DNA of 44,531 nucleotides. Source: Bacteroidales bacterium (GTDB lineage: Bacteria; Bacteroidota; Bacteroidia; Bacteroidales; UBA932). Both the position numbers and the translations under genes were made by a program. The notes under the pieces were generated by a model. That model was not told the DNA's origin. It searched no databases and saw only the letters and a program-made list of their open reading frames with translations. Shown piece after piece: positions 1 to 7,084 of the stretch. Location of the stretch: positions 1 through 44,531 of the forward strand of contig JAFIHK010000121.1 of assembly GCA_017848635.1 (NCBI GenBank). The letters are read 5' to 3'. Each line of letters opens with the position of its first letter. Within the stretch, counting starts at the first letter, position 1.

Positions 1-516
1 AACGATGAAAGTGATCCTGTTTCGGGGCACTTGTGGGGCGATGCGGCTGTTGCCTGGTTCGTCTCGAAGAGGCAGATTGCCGAAGGAGAGCCGTTAATTA
101 AAGATATATATACAAAAGGGCTCGGACATGTTGGCAAAGGTGCTTTAGGGGTTAATCTCAGACCAAGGGTAGGAAGGGTTGTTATGCCCGATGGCAAGGA
201 TGTCTTTATTAATGCCTGTAAATACCTGACTGCTACTATAAGATTAATGGCAAAGAGAGCGGGGTGTGATCTCTCTGAGGTTTCGGGCATCATCTGCCAT
301 CAGGCAAACGCAAGAATAGTAGAGAATGTGAGAGATCAATTATCGTTACCGGAGACTCTTTTTTTAAACAATATAAAAGAGCTTGGTAATACAGGGTCGG
401 CTGGATGTGCACTCGTTTTATCCCAAAATATTACAAATTTTAAGAAGAGCGATACAGTTATTCTCTCTGTTTTTGGTGGTGGTTACTCTTGTGGAGGAGC
501 CCTGATTACCTTTTAG
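1..516 (+). CDS. 3-oxoacyl-ACP synthase III family protein (C-terminal part, cut by window edge)
   Basis: This is the 3' end of a ketoacyl-ACP synthase III; the reading frame is open to base 1, so the start lies outside the window. FabH-type enzymes condense an acyl-CoA with malonyl-ACP to start fatty acid synthesis. The visible part carries the conserved GDAA stretch, the catalytic histidine in ICHQANAR and the catalytic asparagine in GNTGSA, and ends with the usual small-residue tail (FGGGYSCGGALITF). The active-site cysteine would be upstream. It could be the housekeeping FabH or a paralogue used in a specialised lipid pathway; the fragment does not decide. It is separated from the leucine operon by about 230 bases. 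Confidence 0.8.
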   Translation, partial: NDESDPVSGHLWGDAAVAWFVSKRQIAEGEPLIKDIYTKGLGHVGKGALGVNLRPRVGRVVMPDGKDVFINACKYLTATIRLMAKRAGCDLSEVSGIICHQANARIVENVRDQLSLPETLFLNNIKELGNTGSAGCALVLSQNITNFKKSDTVILSVFGGGYSCGGALITF

Positions 517-531
517 TTAGAAACTAATTTT
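513..531 (+). terminator. Possible weak terminator of the FabH-like gene
   Basis: TTAGTT and AACTAA form a 6-bp AT-rich stem with a 3-base loop, followed by four T residues. The stem overlaps the stop codon. It is short and low in GC, so this is a weak call. Confidence 0.3.
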
Positions 532-574
532 CTTAAGTGATAAAAAATAATAGTTTAAAAATTGTTCAAAAAGG

Positions 575-604
575 TTATGATATCTCAAAAAAATAATATC
601 TTCG
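575..604 (+). promoter_or_regulatory. Likely promoter of the leu leader and operon
   Basis: TATCTTCG at 597-604 is one base from the Bacteroidota -7 consensus TAnnTTTG. A TTA at 575-577 stands 19 bases upstream in the -33 position. Transcription would begin near 611, so the leader peptide ATG at 613 would be almost at the 5' end. The call rests on pattern only. Confidence 0.4.
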
Positions 605-612
605 CAACTGTT

Positions 613-669
613 ATGAGATCGCAAAACTTACATATTGTAACCCTGCACCTGCTGGATATTAAATCTTAG
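613..669 (+). CDS. leuL: leu operon leader peptide (18 aa)
   Basis: An 18-codon reading frame, MRSQNLHIVTLHLLDIKS, lies just upstream of the leuA terminator hairpin. Four of its 18 residues are leucine; three of these codons (CTG at 643, 649 and 652) are clustered, and two Ile and one Val codon are also present. This is the signature of a leader peptide whose translation senses charged tRNA-Leu. The CTG codons overlap the first strand of a set of competing RNA stems (see the attenuator entry). It ends with TAG inside the second strand, as expected for ribosome-mediated attenuation. No clear Shine-Dalgarno is visible. The gene name is used by analogy with enterobacterial leuL; there is no sequence homology. 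Confidence 0.75.
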   Translation: MRSQNLHIVTLHLLDIKS

Positions 670-737
670 GGGCAGTTTACGGTATGTACCGATAATAAGT
701 AAAATTGTAAGGCTGCCCCACAAGGGCAGCCGTTTTT
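643..737 (+). promoter_or_regulatory. Leucine transcription attenuator (competing stems 1:2, 2:3, 3:4)
   Basis: Four RNA segments can pair in exclusive ways. Segment 1 (643-650, CTGCACCT, made of Leu codons) pairs with segment 2 (668-675, AGGGGCAG) with one mismatch. Segment 2 (669-678) can instead pair with segment 3 (710-719, AGGCTGCCCC) as a 10-bp antiterminator with two G-U pairs. Segment 3 (711-718) can otherwise pair with segment 4 (724-731) as a perfect 8-bp terminator stem followed by five T residues. Ribosome stalling at the Leu codons would cover segment 1, free segment 2 to hold segment 3, and allow read-through into leuA 9 bases beyond. A small CGGTA/TACCG hairpin lies between (680-691). 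Confidence 0.78.
711..737 (+). terminator. leu attenuator terminator
   Basis: GGCTGCCC (711-718) and GGGCAGCC (724-731) form a perfect 8-bp GC-rich stem with a 5-base loop, followed by G and five T residues. It ends only 9 bases before the leuA start, which fits a conditional rather than an end-of-gene terminator. Confidence 0.85.
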
Positions 738-746
738 GTTAATATT

Positions 747-2240
747 ATGGAAAAATTATTTGTATTTGACACTACTTTGAGAGACGGGGAGCAGGTTCCC
801 GGCTGTCAGCTTAACACTATTGAGAAGATAGAACTTGCCAAGGCTCTCGAAATAATGAGAGTGGATGTTATTGAATGTGGATTTCCGGTATCCAGTCCCG
901 GCGATTTTAACTCAATTGTAGAGATATCTAAGGTTATAAAAGATTCTACAATTTGCGCCCTGACAAGGGCTGTTGAAAACGATATAGATGTTGCCGCTGA
1001 TGCTCTGCACTTTGCAAAACGTAAAAGAATTCACACCGGAATCGGAACCTCCGACTCCCATATAAAATATAAATTTCAATCAAACAGGGAGGAGATCATC
1101 GAGAGGGCTGTCAAAGCAGTGAAGTACGCCAGACGCTTTGTTGACGATGTGGAGTTTTATGCAGAAGATGCAGGAAGAACCGAAAATGAGTATCTGGCAA
1201 GAGTCATAGAGGCGGTTATTGCTGCAGGGGCAACAGTCGTGAATATTCCGGACACTACCGGTTACTGTACACCATATGAGTACGGCGAGAAGATCAAATT
1301 CCTGGTTAATAATGTTCCCAATATCGATAGAGCTGTAATATCAACTCACTGTCATAATGATCTGGGAATGGCAACAGCCAATACGCTTGCAGGTGTAATT
1401 AATGGTGCCAGACAGGTAGAGGTAACAATAAACGGAATAGGAGAGAGGGCCGGTAATACTACAATGGAAGAGGTAGTTATGGCTATAGAGAGAAGAAAAG
1501 ATATCCCTGTTTATACAGATATTGACACTAAAATGATCATGAAGAACTCCCGTCTCGTTTCTACACTAATGAGAATGCCCGTTCAACCTAACAAGGCTAT
1601 TGTAGGGAGAAATGCTTTTGCGCACTCATCGGGGATACACCAGGATGGAGTGTTGAAAAACAGGGAGAGTTATGAGATTATCGACCCGGCAGATGTTGGG
1701 GTCAATGAGTCTACAATAGCTCTTACTGCCAGAAGCGGCAGGGCAGCACTTAAGCACCACTACACCAGGCTGAATATTGAGTTATCCTCAGAGGAGCTTG
1801 ATCATGCCTATGAGAAGTTCTTACGTCTGGCCGATGTAAAGAAAGACATCAACGATGATGACCTGCTTGTAATTGTAGGAGTGAACAGAACATCTCAGTC
1901 ACAAAGAATTAAACTGAAATTTCTACAGGTTGTATGTGGAAAATCCTCTGTTCCGATGGCAACGGTTAAGCTAATTATAGATGGTGAAGTAGTAACTGCG
2001 ACCAGTTCGGGCAACGGACCGATTGATGCAGCCTTTAATGCAATCAAGAGCCTGGTACATCGCAAAATTGTTCTTGAAGAGTTCCTGGTTCAGACAATTA
2101 CCAAGGGGGCAGATGATGTCGGGAAGGTTCATGTCCAAATTGAAAACAGGGGAAATCTCTATTATGGATTCTCTGCAAATACCGATATTATAACAGCATC
2201 TGCCGAAGCTTTGGTAGCTGCAATCTCAAAAATAATCTGA
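747..2240 (+). CDS. leuA: 2-isopropylmalate synthase
   Basis: This enzyme catalyses the first committed step of leucine synthesis, joining acetyl-CoA and 2-oxoisovalerate to give 2-isopropylmalate. The 497-residue length fits bacterial LeuA. The N-terminal HMGL-like TIM barrel carries DTTLRDGEQ (residues 8-16, with Arg12 and Asp13), the metal ligands His201 and His203 in HCHND, and the GERAGNT motif (Asn237). A C-terminal domain from about residue 370 matches the leucine-binding regulatory LeuA dimer domain and includes the [14 protein letters not shown] stretch. It is the first gene of leuACDB and is controlled by the attenuator directly upstream. Homocitrate synthase and citramalate synthase are related alternatives, but the operon context fixes the assignment. 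Confidence 0.95.
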   Translation: MEKLFVFDTTLRDGEQVPGCQLNTIEKIELAKALEIMRVDVIECGFPVSSPGDFNSIVEISKVIKDSTICALTRAVENDIDVAADALHFAKRKRIHTGIGTSDSHIKYKFQSNREEIIERAVKAVKYARRFVDDVEFYAEDAGRTENEYLARVIEAVIAAGATVVNIPDTTGYCTPYEYGEKIKFLVNNVPNIDRAVISTHCHNDLGMATANTLAGVINGARQVEVTINGIGERAGNTTMEEVVMAIERRKDIPVYTDIDTKMIMKNSRLVSTLMRMPVQPNKAIVGRNAFAHSSGIHQDGVLKNRESYEIIDPADVGVNESTIALTARSGRAALKHHYTRLNIELSSEELDHAYEKFLRLADVKKDINDDDLLVIVGVNRTSQSQRIKLKFLQVVCGKSSVPMATVKLIIDGEVVTATSSGNGPIDAAFNAIKSLVHRKIVLEEFLVQTITKGADDVGKVHVQIENRGNLYYGFSANTDIITASAEALVAAISKII

Positions 2241-2241
2241 T

Positions 2242-3636
2242 ATGGGAAAAACAATCGTAGATAAAATATGGGAGTCACATATTGTAAGTGAAATAGAGAA
2301 TGGCCCATCTGTACTCTATATCGACAGACACTTTATTCATGAAGTAACGAGTCCGCAGGCCTTCTCGGGGCTGGATAAAAGGGGACTGCCCGTTTTTCGC
2401 CCGGGAAACACATTTGCCACTTGTGACCACAATGTCCCTACTAAAGACCAGGAGAAGCCGATTCGTGATGAATCATCAAGGATTCCGGTTGAAAAACTGG
2501 CTCAGAATACTCAAAAACATGGGATAAGCTACTTCCCGTTAGGTCACAAAAACAATGGAGTCGTTCATATTATTGGACCTGAGCTCGGACTTACGCAATG
2601 CGGTATGACGATTGTTTGTGGCGATAGTCATACATCCACACACGGAGCTCTTGGAAATATCGCTTTTGGAATTGGTACCAGCGAAGTAGAGATGGTACTT
2701 GCAACTCAGACGCTTTTGCAGAAGAAACCTAAGCAGATGCTTATTAAGGTTGAGGGAGCTCTTGCCAGTGGAGTATGTTCAAAGGATATAATACTCTATA
2801 TAATATCAAAGCTGGGAACCTCTTCAGGAACGGGTTATTTTGTCGAATTTTCCGGAAGTACAATATCTGCACTCTCAATGGAGGAGAGAATGACAATATG
2901 TAATATGAGCATTGAGATGGGTGCAAGGGGAGGTATCATAGCTCCGGATGAGGTTACAATTGAATATCTTGAGGGGCGTGAATTCTCTCCAAAGGGTGAA
3001 AATTGGAAAACTATGAGCAGGCAGTGGTTGAGCTTAAAAAGCGATGAGGATGCTCATTTTGATGTTGTCCACATTTTTAATGCTGAGGAGATTGAACCTA
3101 TGATTACCTACGGCACAAATCCGGGTATGGGGATCCCTATCGGCTCGAGAGTTCCGTTGATAACTAAAGAGTCATCGCAGGAGGCCTCTTTTATGAAATC
3201 GATTGAATATATGGGCTTTGAGATGGGGGAGAGGCTAATTGGTAAGGCCATTGATTATGTATTCATTGGAAGTTGTACTAATGGAAGAATTGAGGATTTC
3301 AGAGCATTTGCTTCTATTGTAAAAGGCAGAAAAAAATCACCGGATGTAGTGGCGTGGCTTGTGCCCGGATCGAAAAGAGTCGAAGGGCAGATAGAGAAGG
3401 AGGGTCTTGGTGATATTTTACGAGAGGCAGGGTTTGAAATCAGAGAACCCGGTTGTTCTGCCTGTTTAGGAATGAACGAGGATAAAGTTCCGGCAGGAAA
3501 ATATGCCGTGTCTACATCCAACAGGAATTTTGAAGGCAGACAGGGGCCAGGTGCAAGAACCATTCTTGCCGGGCCTTATGTGGCTGCAGCAGCAGCAGTA
3601 ACAGGAGTTATAACCGATCCAAGAGAATTTTTATAA
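2242..3636 (+). CDS. leuC: 3-isopropylmalate dehydratase large subunit
   Basis: This aconitase-family subunit, with LeuD, isomerises 2-isopropylmalate to 3-isopropylmalate in the cytoplasm. The 464-residue protein has the three cysteines that bind the [4Fe-4S] cluster: Cys345 in GSCTNGR, and Cys405 and Cys408 in [17 protein letters not shown] near residue 130 is also characteristic. It starts one base after the leuA stop codon, so the two are probably translationally coupled. Homoaconitase is a related possibility, ruled against by the leu context. Confidence 0.95.
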   Translation: MGKTIVDKIWESHIVSEIENGPSVLYIDRHFIHEVTSPQAFSGLDKRGLPVFRPGNTFATCDHNVPTKDQEKPIRDESSRIPVEKLAQNTQKHGISYFPLGHKNNGVVHIIGPELGLTQCGMTIVCGDSHTSTHGALGNIAFGIGTSEVEMVLATQTLLQKKPKQMLIKVEGALASGVCSKDIILYIISKLGTSSGTGYFVEFSGSTISALSMEERMTICNMSIEMGARGGIIAPDEVTIEYLEGREFSPKGENWKTMSRQWLSLKSDEDAHFDVVHIFNAEEIEPMITYGTNPGMGIPIGSRVPLITKESSQEASFMKSIEYMGFEMGERLIGKAIDYVFIGSCTNGRIEDFRAFASIVKGRKKSPDVVAWLVPGSKRVEGQIEKEGLGDILREAGFEIREPGCSACLGMNEDKVPAGKYAVSTSNRNFEGRQGPGARTILAGPYVAAAAAVTGVITDPREFL

Positions 3637-3637
3637 T

Positions 3638-4228
3638 ATGAGTTTTGAAAAATTTGAAGTGAGAGTCTCGACCATTAAGGTCCTTCCTCTCGAAAATATC
3701 GATACCGATCAGATTATTCCTGCCAGATTCCTTAAGACAACAACAAGAGAGGGTTTTGGTGATAATCTTTTTTATGACTGGCGCTATAATTCAGATGGAT
3801 CTAAGAACGAGTCATTTGTTATTAATAGCGTAGATAATGGAGCAAAATTTTTAGTGGCCGGAAGAAATTTCGGATGCGGATCCAGCAGAGAGCATGCAGC
3901 ATGGGCTCTGTACGATTATGGATTCAGAGCAGTAATCTCCTCATTTTTTGCAGATATCTTCCGTAATAATGCACTAAACAACGGACTTTTGCCGGTTCAG
4001 GTTTCGGATGAATTTCTCTCTAAGATCTTCAGTGAGGCAGATAGTGATATTAACGCACAAATTGAGATAAATTTGAAAGAGAGGAGTGTAAAGATTTTAA
4101 GCACAGGAGAGTATGAACTCTTTCCTATTGATGATTATAAACAGAGTTGCCTTATTAATGGTTACGATGATATTGATTTTCTATGTGCTCTGAAAAACAA
4201 AGTTGAAGATTTCGAAAACAGGAGATAA
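3638..4228 (+). CDS. leuD: 3-isopropylmalate dehydratase small subunit
   Basis: This is the small (swivel-domain) subunit that completes the isopropylmalate isomerase with LeuC. The 196-residue length is normal for LeuD. The LENIDTDQIIPARFL stretch near the N-terminus and GRNFGCGSSREHAAWAL near residues 76-92 are family hallmarks. It follows leuC by one base, and leuB starts one base after its stop. Confidence 0.95.
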   Translation: MSFEKFEVRVSTIKVLPLENIDTDQIIPARFLKTTTREGFGDNLFYDWRYNSDGSKNESFVINSVDNGAKFLVAGRNFGCGSSREHAAWALYDYGFRAVISSFFADIFRNNALNNGLLPVQVSDEFLSKIFSEADSDINAQIEINLKERSVKILSTGEYELFPIDDYKQSCLINGYDDIDFLCALKNKVEDFENRR

Positions 4229-4229
4229 T

Positions 4230-5294
4230 ATGAAAAAGAGAGTTGCAGTTCTTCCGGGAGATGGTATAGGTCCGGAGATTATTGAACAGTCAATCAAAGT
4301 TTTAAAAGCAATTGAAAATAGATTTGGCCACCAGTTTGAACTTGTATATGGAGATATCGGAGCATGTGCCATAGATAAATACTCCGATCCATATCCTGAA
4401 CTGACTCATAAAATATGCCTTGAGAGTGATGCTATCCTTTTTGGAGCAATAGGTGATCCAAAATATGACAACGATCCAAAGGCCAGAATAAGACCAGAAC
4501 AGGGTTTGCTTAAGATGCGCAAAGAGTTGGGATTGTATGCAAACATTCGTCCTGTTCAGATTTACAAATCTCTTTCACATAGATCTCCTTTAAAGGAGGA
4601 GAAGATTGAGGGGGTGGACCTTGTGGTTGTGAGAGAGCTTACCGGTGGTATCTATTTTGGAGAGAAGGGTCGTAAAAATGGTGGGAGAGAGGCATTTGAT
4701 AACTGTACATATTCCGATTATGAGGTTGAACGGATTGCAAGATTGGCGTTTGAATTGGCTGCAAAACGTAAAAAAAGGGTGACACTCGTAGATAAAGCGA
4801 ATGTGCTTGAAACTTCAAGATTATGGAGAGAGGTGGTTACTGAGGTTCATAAAGAGTATTCTGATATATCACTGGATTATCTGTTTGTAGATAATGCAGC
4901 AATGCAGCTTGTAACAAATCCTGCCAAATTTGATGTTATTCTTACCGAAAATATGTTCGGAGATATTCTAAGCGATGAGGCATCTGTACTGAGCGGCTCA
5001 ATCGGGCTGTTATCATCTGCCTCATTCGGAGAGAAATCACCTCTTTTTGAACCTATTCACGGCTCTTATCCGCAGGCAGCGGGAAAGAATATAGCAAATC
5101 CAATTGCTACAATACTCTCTCTTGCAATGATGTTTGAATATTTTAATGCGACAGATGAGGCAAAAATTATAAGGGAAGCTTGTGCATGGATTATTGAAAA
5201 GGGCTACCTTACCGAGGACCTCTCAGATAAAAAAATCTCCTGCTCAACAAGTGAAACAGGAGATTATATCGTAAACTATATCAGTTTATTATAA
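4230..5294 (+). CDS. leuB: 3-isopropylmalate dehydrogenase
   Basis: This enzyme oxidatively decarboxylates 3-isopropylmalate to 2-oxoisocaproate with NAD+, the last leu-specific step before transamination. I chose the ATG at 4230 (354 aa) over an upstream in-frame ATG at 4203, because MKKRVAVLPGDGIGPEI is the family N-terminus and GGAGA lies just before it at 4221-4225; the longer form would overlap leuD. Visible hallmarks are RPEQGLLKMRKELGLYANIRPV, the substrate/metal site ENMFGDILSDEASVL and the cofactor-side HGSYPQAAGKNIANP. The last 6 bases overlap the convergent phosphate transporter gene, and a minus-strand terminator hairpin is embedded in its 3' coding end. Confidence 0.95.
   Translation: MKKRVAVLPGDGIGPEIIEQSIKVLKAIENRFGHQFELVYGDIGACAIDKYSDPYPELTHKICLESDAILFGAIGDPKYDNDPKARIRPEQGLLKMRKELGLYANIRPVQIYKSLSHRSPLKEEKIEGVDLVVVRELTGGIYFGEKGRKNGGREAFDNCTYSDYEVERIARLAFELAAKRKKRVTLVDKANVLETSRLWREVVTEVHKEYSDISLDYLFVDNAAMQLVTNPAKFDVILTENMFGDILSDEASVLSGSIGLLSSASFGEKSPLFEPIHGSYPQAAGKNIANPIATILSLAMMFEYFNATDEAKIIREACAWIIEKGYLTEDLSDKKISCSTSETGDYIVNYISLL
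5229..5265 (-). terminator. Terminator of the DUF47-PiT operon, inside leuB
   Basis: Read on the minus strand, AATCTCCTG and CAGGAGATT (5257-5265 and 5234-5242) form a perfect 9-bp stem with a 14-base loop, followed at once by a run of T residues (seven A on the plus strand at 5229-5235). It sits 24 bases past the PiT stop codon and within the leuB coding region. On the plus strand there is no T-run, so it should act in one direction. Confidence 0.7.
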
Positions 5295-6317
5295 ATTGAA
5301 AGCGTAGTGCAGGAGGTAATATATTCCTCCAGAAATCAGCAGTGTTGCAGGAATAGTAAATATCCATGCATAGACAATATTTTTTGCTGTTGCCCATCTT
5401 ACCGATGAAAATCCTTTAGTAACACTCACACCGATTATTGATCCGGTAATTGTGTGGGTGGTACTTACCGGGATTCCGAGAAAACCTGTGAAAATGAGCG
5501 TAAATGCTCCTGCTGTCTCAGCTGAAAATCCCTGTACAGGTTTAAGTTTGGCAAGACCATCGCCCAATGTCCTGATCACCTTCCATCCTCCGGTTATTGT
5601 GCCGGCAGCAATTACTGAATAACAGGTAAATATGAGCCAACCAGGAACATGAAAATCTTTTGTTGGATCGTATAGATAAGCTGATACAAATTCATTTGTT
5701 CCGGCAACACTAAAGAGGAGAATTGCAATTATACCCATTGTCTTTTGAGCGTCATTACCACCGTGTCCCAGACTGAATATGGCAGACGAGAATAGTTGCA
5801 TTACCTTGAATATACCCTCAACCTTTTGAGGATGTTTTCTTTTAAATATCCTCATCGTTAGAGCCATCATAAAGAAGCCTAAGATCATTCCAATTAAAGG
5901 AGAGAGTACAATGAAGAGAGCAATTTTAAATATTCCGGTTGCAAAAAGTGAGGTTGATCCATATACAAACCATACCGGACCAATCAACCCTCCGATTAGA
6001 GCGTGAGATACGCTGATAGGCATTCCGTAGTGGGTACAGATATAAACCCAAATTACAGCTCCAATGAGGGCAGAAAGAATCAGATATGGATTAACAACGG
6101 CTGGATCTACTATACCTTTTCCCATTGTATTGGCAACGTGTATTCCGAATATAAATACAGCTGCAAAATTCCAGAACGCAGCCCAGAAAACAGCAGCAGT
6201 AGGGGAGAGAACCTTTGTTGACACTATTGTGGCAATAGAATTTGCCGCATCATTCATTCCATTAAGAAAATCGAACAGAAGTGCCAGAATTATTCCAATT
6301 ATTACTATTGTAAGCAT
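5289..6317 (-). CDS. Inorganic phosphate transporter, PiT family
   Basis: This is a membrane permease that takes up inorganic phosphate, usually as a metal-phosphate complex, driven by cation symport. The 342-residue protein is almost entirely hydrophobic segments. It shows the duplicated PiT signature: LLFDFLNGMNDAANSIATIV near the N-terminus and GHGGNDAQKTMG in the middle, with PVSTTHTITGSI in the second half. The DUF47 gene lies 10 bases upstream and is probably co-transcribed, a pairing common for PiT proteins. Sulfate permeases of the same superfamily are an alternative, but the DUF47 partner favours phosphate. Confidence 0.88.
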   Translation of the reverse strand: MLTIVIIGIILALLFDFLNGMNDAANSIATIVSTKVLSPTAAVFWAAFWNFAAVFIFGIHVANTMGKGIVDPAVVNPYLILSALIGAVIWVYICTHYGMPISVSHALIGGLIGPVWFVYGSTSLFATGIFKIALFIVLSPLIGMILGFFMMALTMRIFKRKHPQKVEGIFKVMQLFSSAIFSLGHGGNDAQKTMGIIAILLFSVAGTNEFVSAYLYDPTKDFHVPGWLIFTCYSVIAAGTITGGWKVIRTLGDGLAKLKPVQGFSAETAGAFTLIFTGFLGIPVSTTHTITGSIIGVSVTKGFSSVRWATAKNIVYAWIFTIPATLLISGGIYYLLHYAFNL

Positions 6318-6327
6318 CAGGCAAAAG

Positions 6328-6978
6328 TTATGCGGATTTTACTATTAATGAGCGAATTGTGTCGCTGATGTCTTTTGCTCTGTCAGTTGTGTCTTCCAAA
6401 GCTTGAACTATGTTTTTATGTTTAACAAGTTCAATGGCATCGGTCTCATTATGAAAAAGATTACTGATAAAGCTCTCATAAAGGTCGTCAACTTTATGCT
6501 CAATCTCTTTAATCCTTAAACACTGCTTAAGAACATATTCGCTGTTTCTCGATAAATTTTCAAGCTGCTTGATTATATCGGTAAGAACCATAGCGTCCTC
6601 CTTGATCAGGTCAACGATAGTAACATCCTCCTCGTAAGTGCTTTTAGGATGGTACATCACTTTTTTACGAGAGCAGTCGTGAATATGATCCAGGAAGGTA
6701 TCAATTCTTGATGCAAGAATGTGAATATCCTCTCTGTCAAAAGGAGTTACAAAGGTTTTGTTAAGTTCGTCATAAATCTTTGCAGTAATGTGATCGCCTT
6801 TACTTTCGAGAATTTTTATCGCTTTGTAATACTCGCCCTGATTCTCATTATTGTTGTCTCTGAATTGAGTAACTAAGATATCGGCGGCATTGCAAATATT
6901 CTCCATCTGGTCGATGAACAGAGGGTAAAACTTCTTCTCTTTTACCACAAAAAGTTGAAAAAATCTATCAATTTTCAT
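6328..6978 (-). CDS. DUF47 (PhoU-like) family protein, PiT accessory
   Basis: This 216-residue, largely helical cytoplasmic protein matches the DUF47/TIGR00153 family, which resembles PhoU and is nearly always encoded beside a PiT phosphate transporter. Members are thought to modulate transport. Visible cues are the KEKKFYPLFIDQMENI N-terminus, a conserved helix with DREDIHILASRIDTFLDHIHDCSRK, and KHKNIVQALEDTTDRAKDISD near the C-terminus; acidic E/DxxxD patterns in PhoU-like proteins bind metal clusters. It is the first gene of a two-gene operon with the transporter. Confidence 0.88.
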   Translation of the reverse strand: MKIDRFFQLFVVKEKKFYPLFIDQMENICNAADILVTQFRDNNNENQGEYYKAIKILESKGDHITAKIYDELNKTFVTPFDREDIHILASRIDTFLDHIHDCSRKKVMYHPKSTYEEDVTIVDLIKEDAMVLTDIIKQLENLSRNSEYVLKQCLRIKEIEHKVDDLYESFISNLFHNETDAIELVKHKNIVQALEDTTDRAKDISDTIRSLIVKSA

Positions 6979-6994
6979 TTGTTAAAAATTTTAA

Positions 6995-7002
6995 CAAAAT
7001 TA
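6995..7002 (-). promoter_or_regulatory. -7 box of the DUF47-PiT operon
   Basis: TAATTTTG on the minus strand is an exact match to TAnnTTTG, 17 bases before the DUF47 start codon. No good TTG is seen at -33. A palindrome, GTTAAAAATTTTAAC (6981-6995), covers the expected start site and could be an operator. Confidence 0.5.
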
Positions 7003-7007
7003 CGACA

Positions 7008-7047
7008 TTGCCTTAAATCTGTCAGTTGAATCACAGATTTAAGGCAA
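7008..7047 (-). terminator. 14-bp inverted repeat after htpG (possible terminator)
   Basis: TTGCCTTAAATCTG (7008-7021) and CAGATTTAAGGCAA (7034-7047) are a perfect 14-bp inverted repeat with a 12-base loop. It lies 37 bases past the htpG stop and directly before the DUF47 -7 box. It lacks the T-run of a classical terminator, so it could equally be a transcript-end stabiliser or an operator over the -33 region of the phosphate operon. Confidence 0.45.
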
Positions 7048-7084
7048 GAAAATTAACGAGATTTTAACAAGTTGTTACATTTAT

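Noticed and set aside
3255-3563. Minus-strand open frame inside leuC
   Set aside because: It has no family-like sequence or promoter and mirrors a conserved gene; the same holds for other antisense frames in the window.
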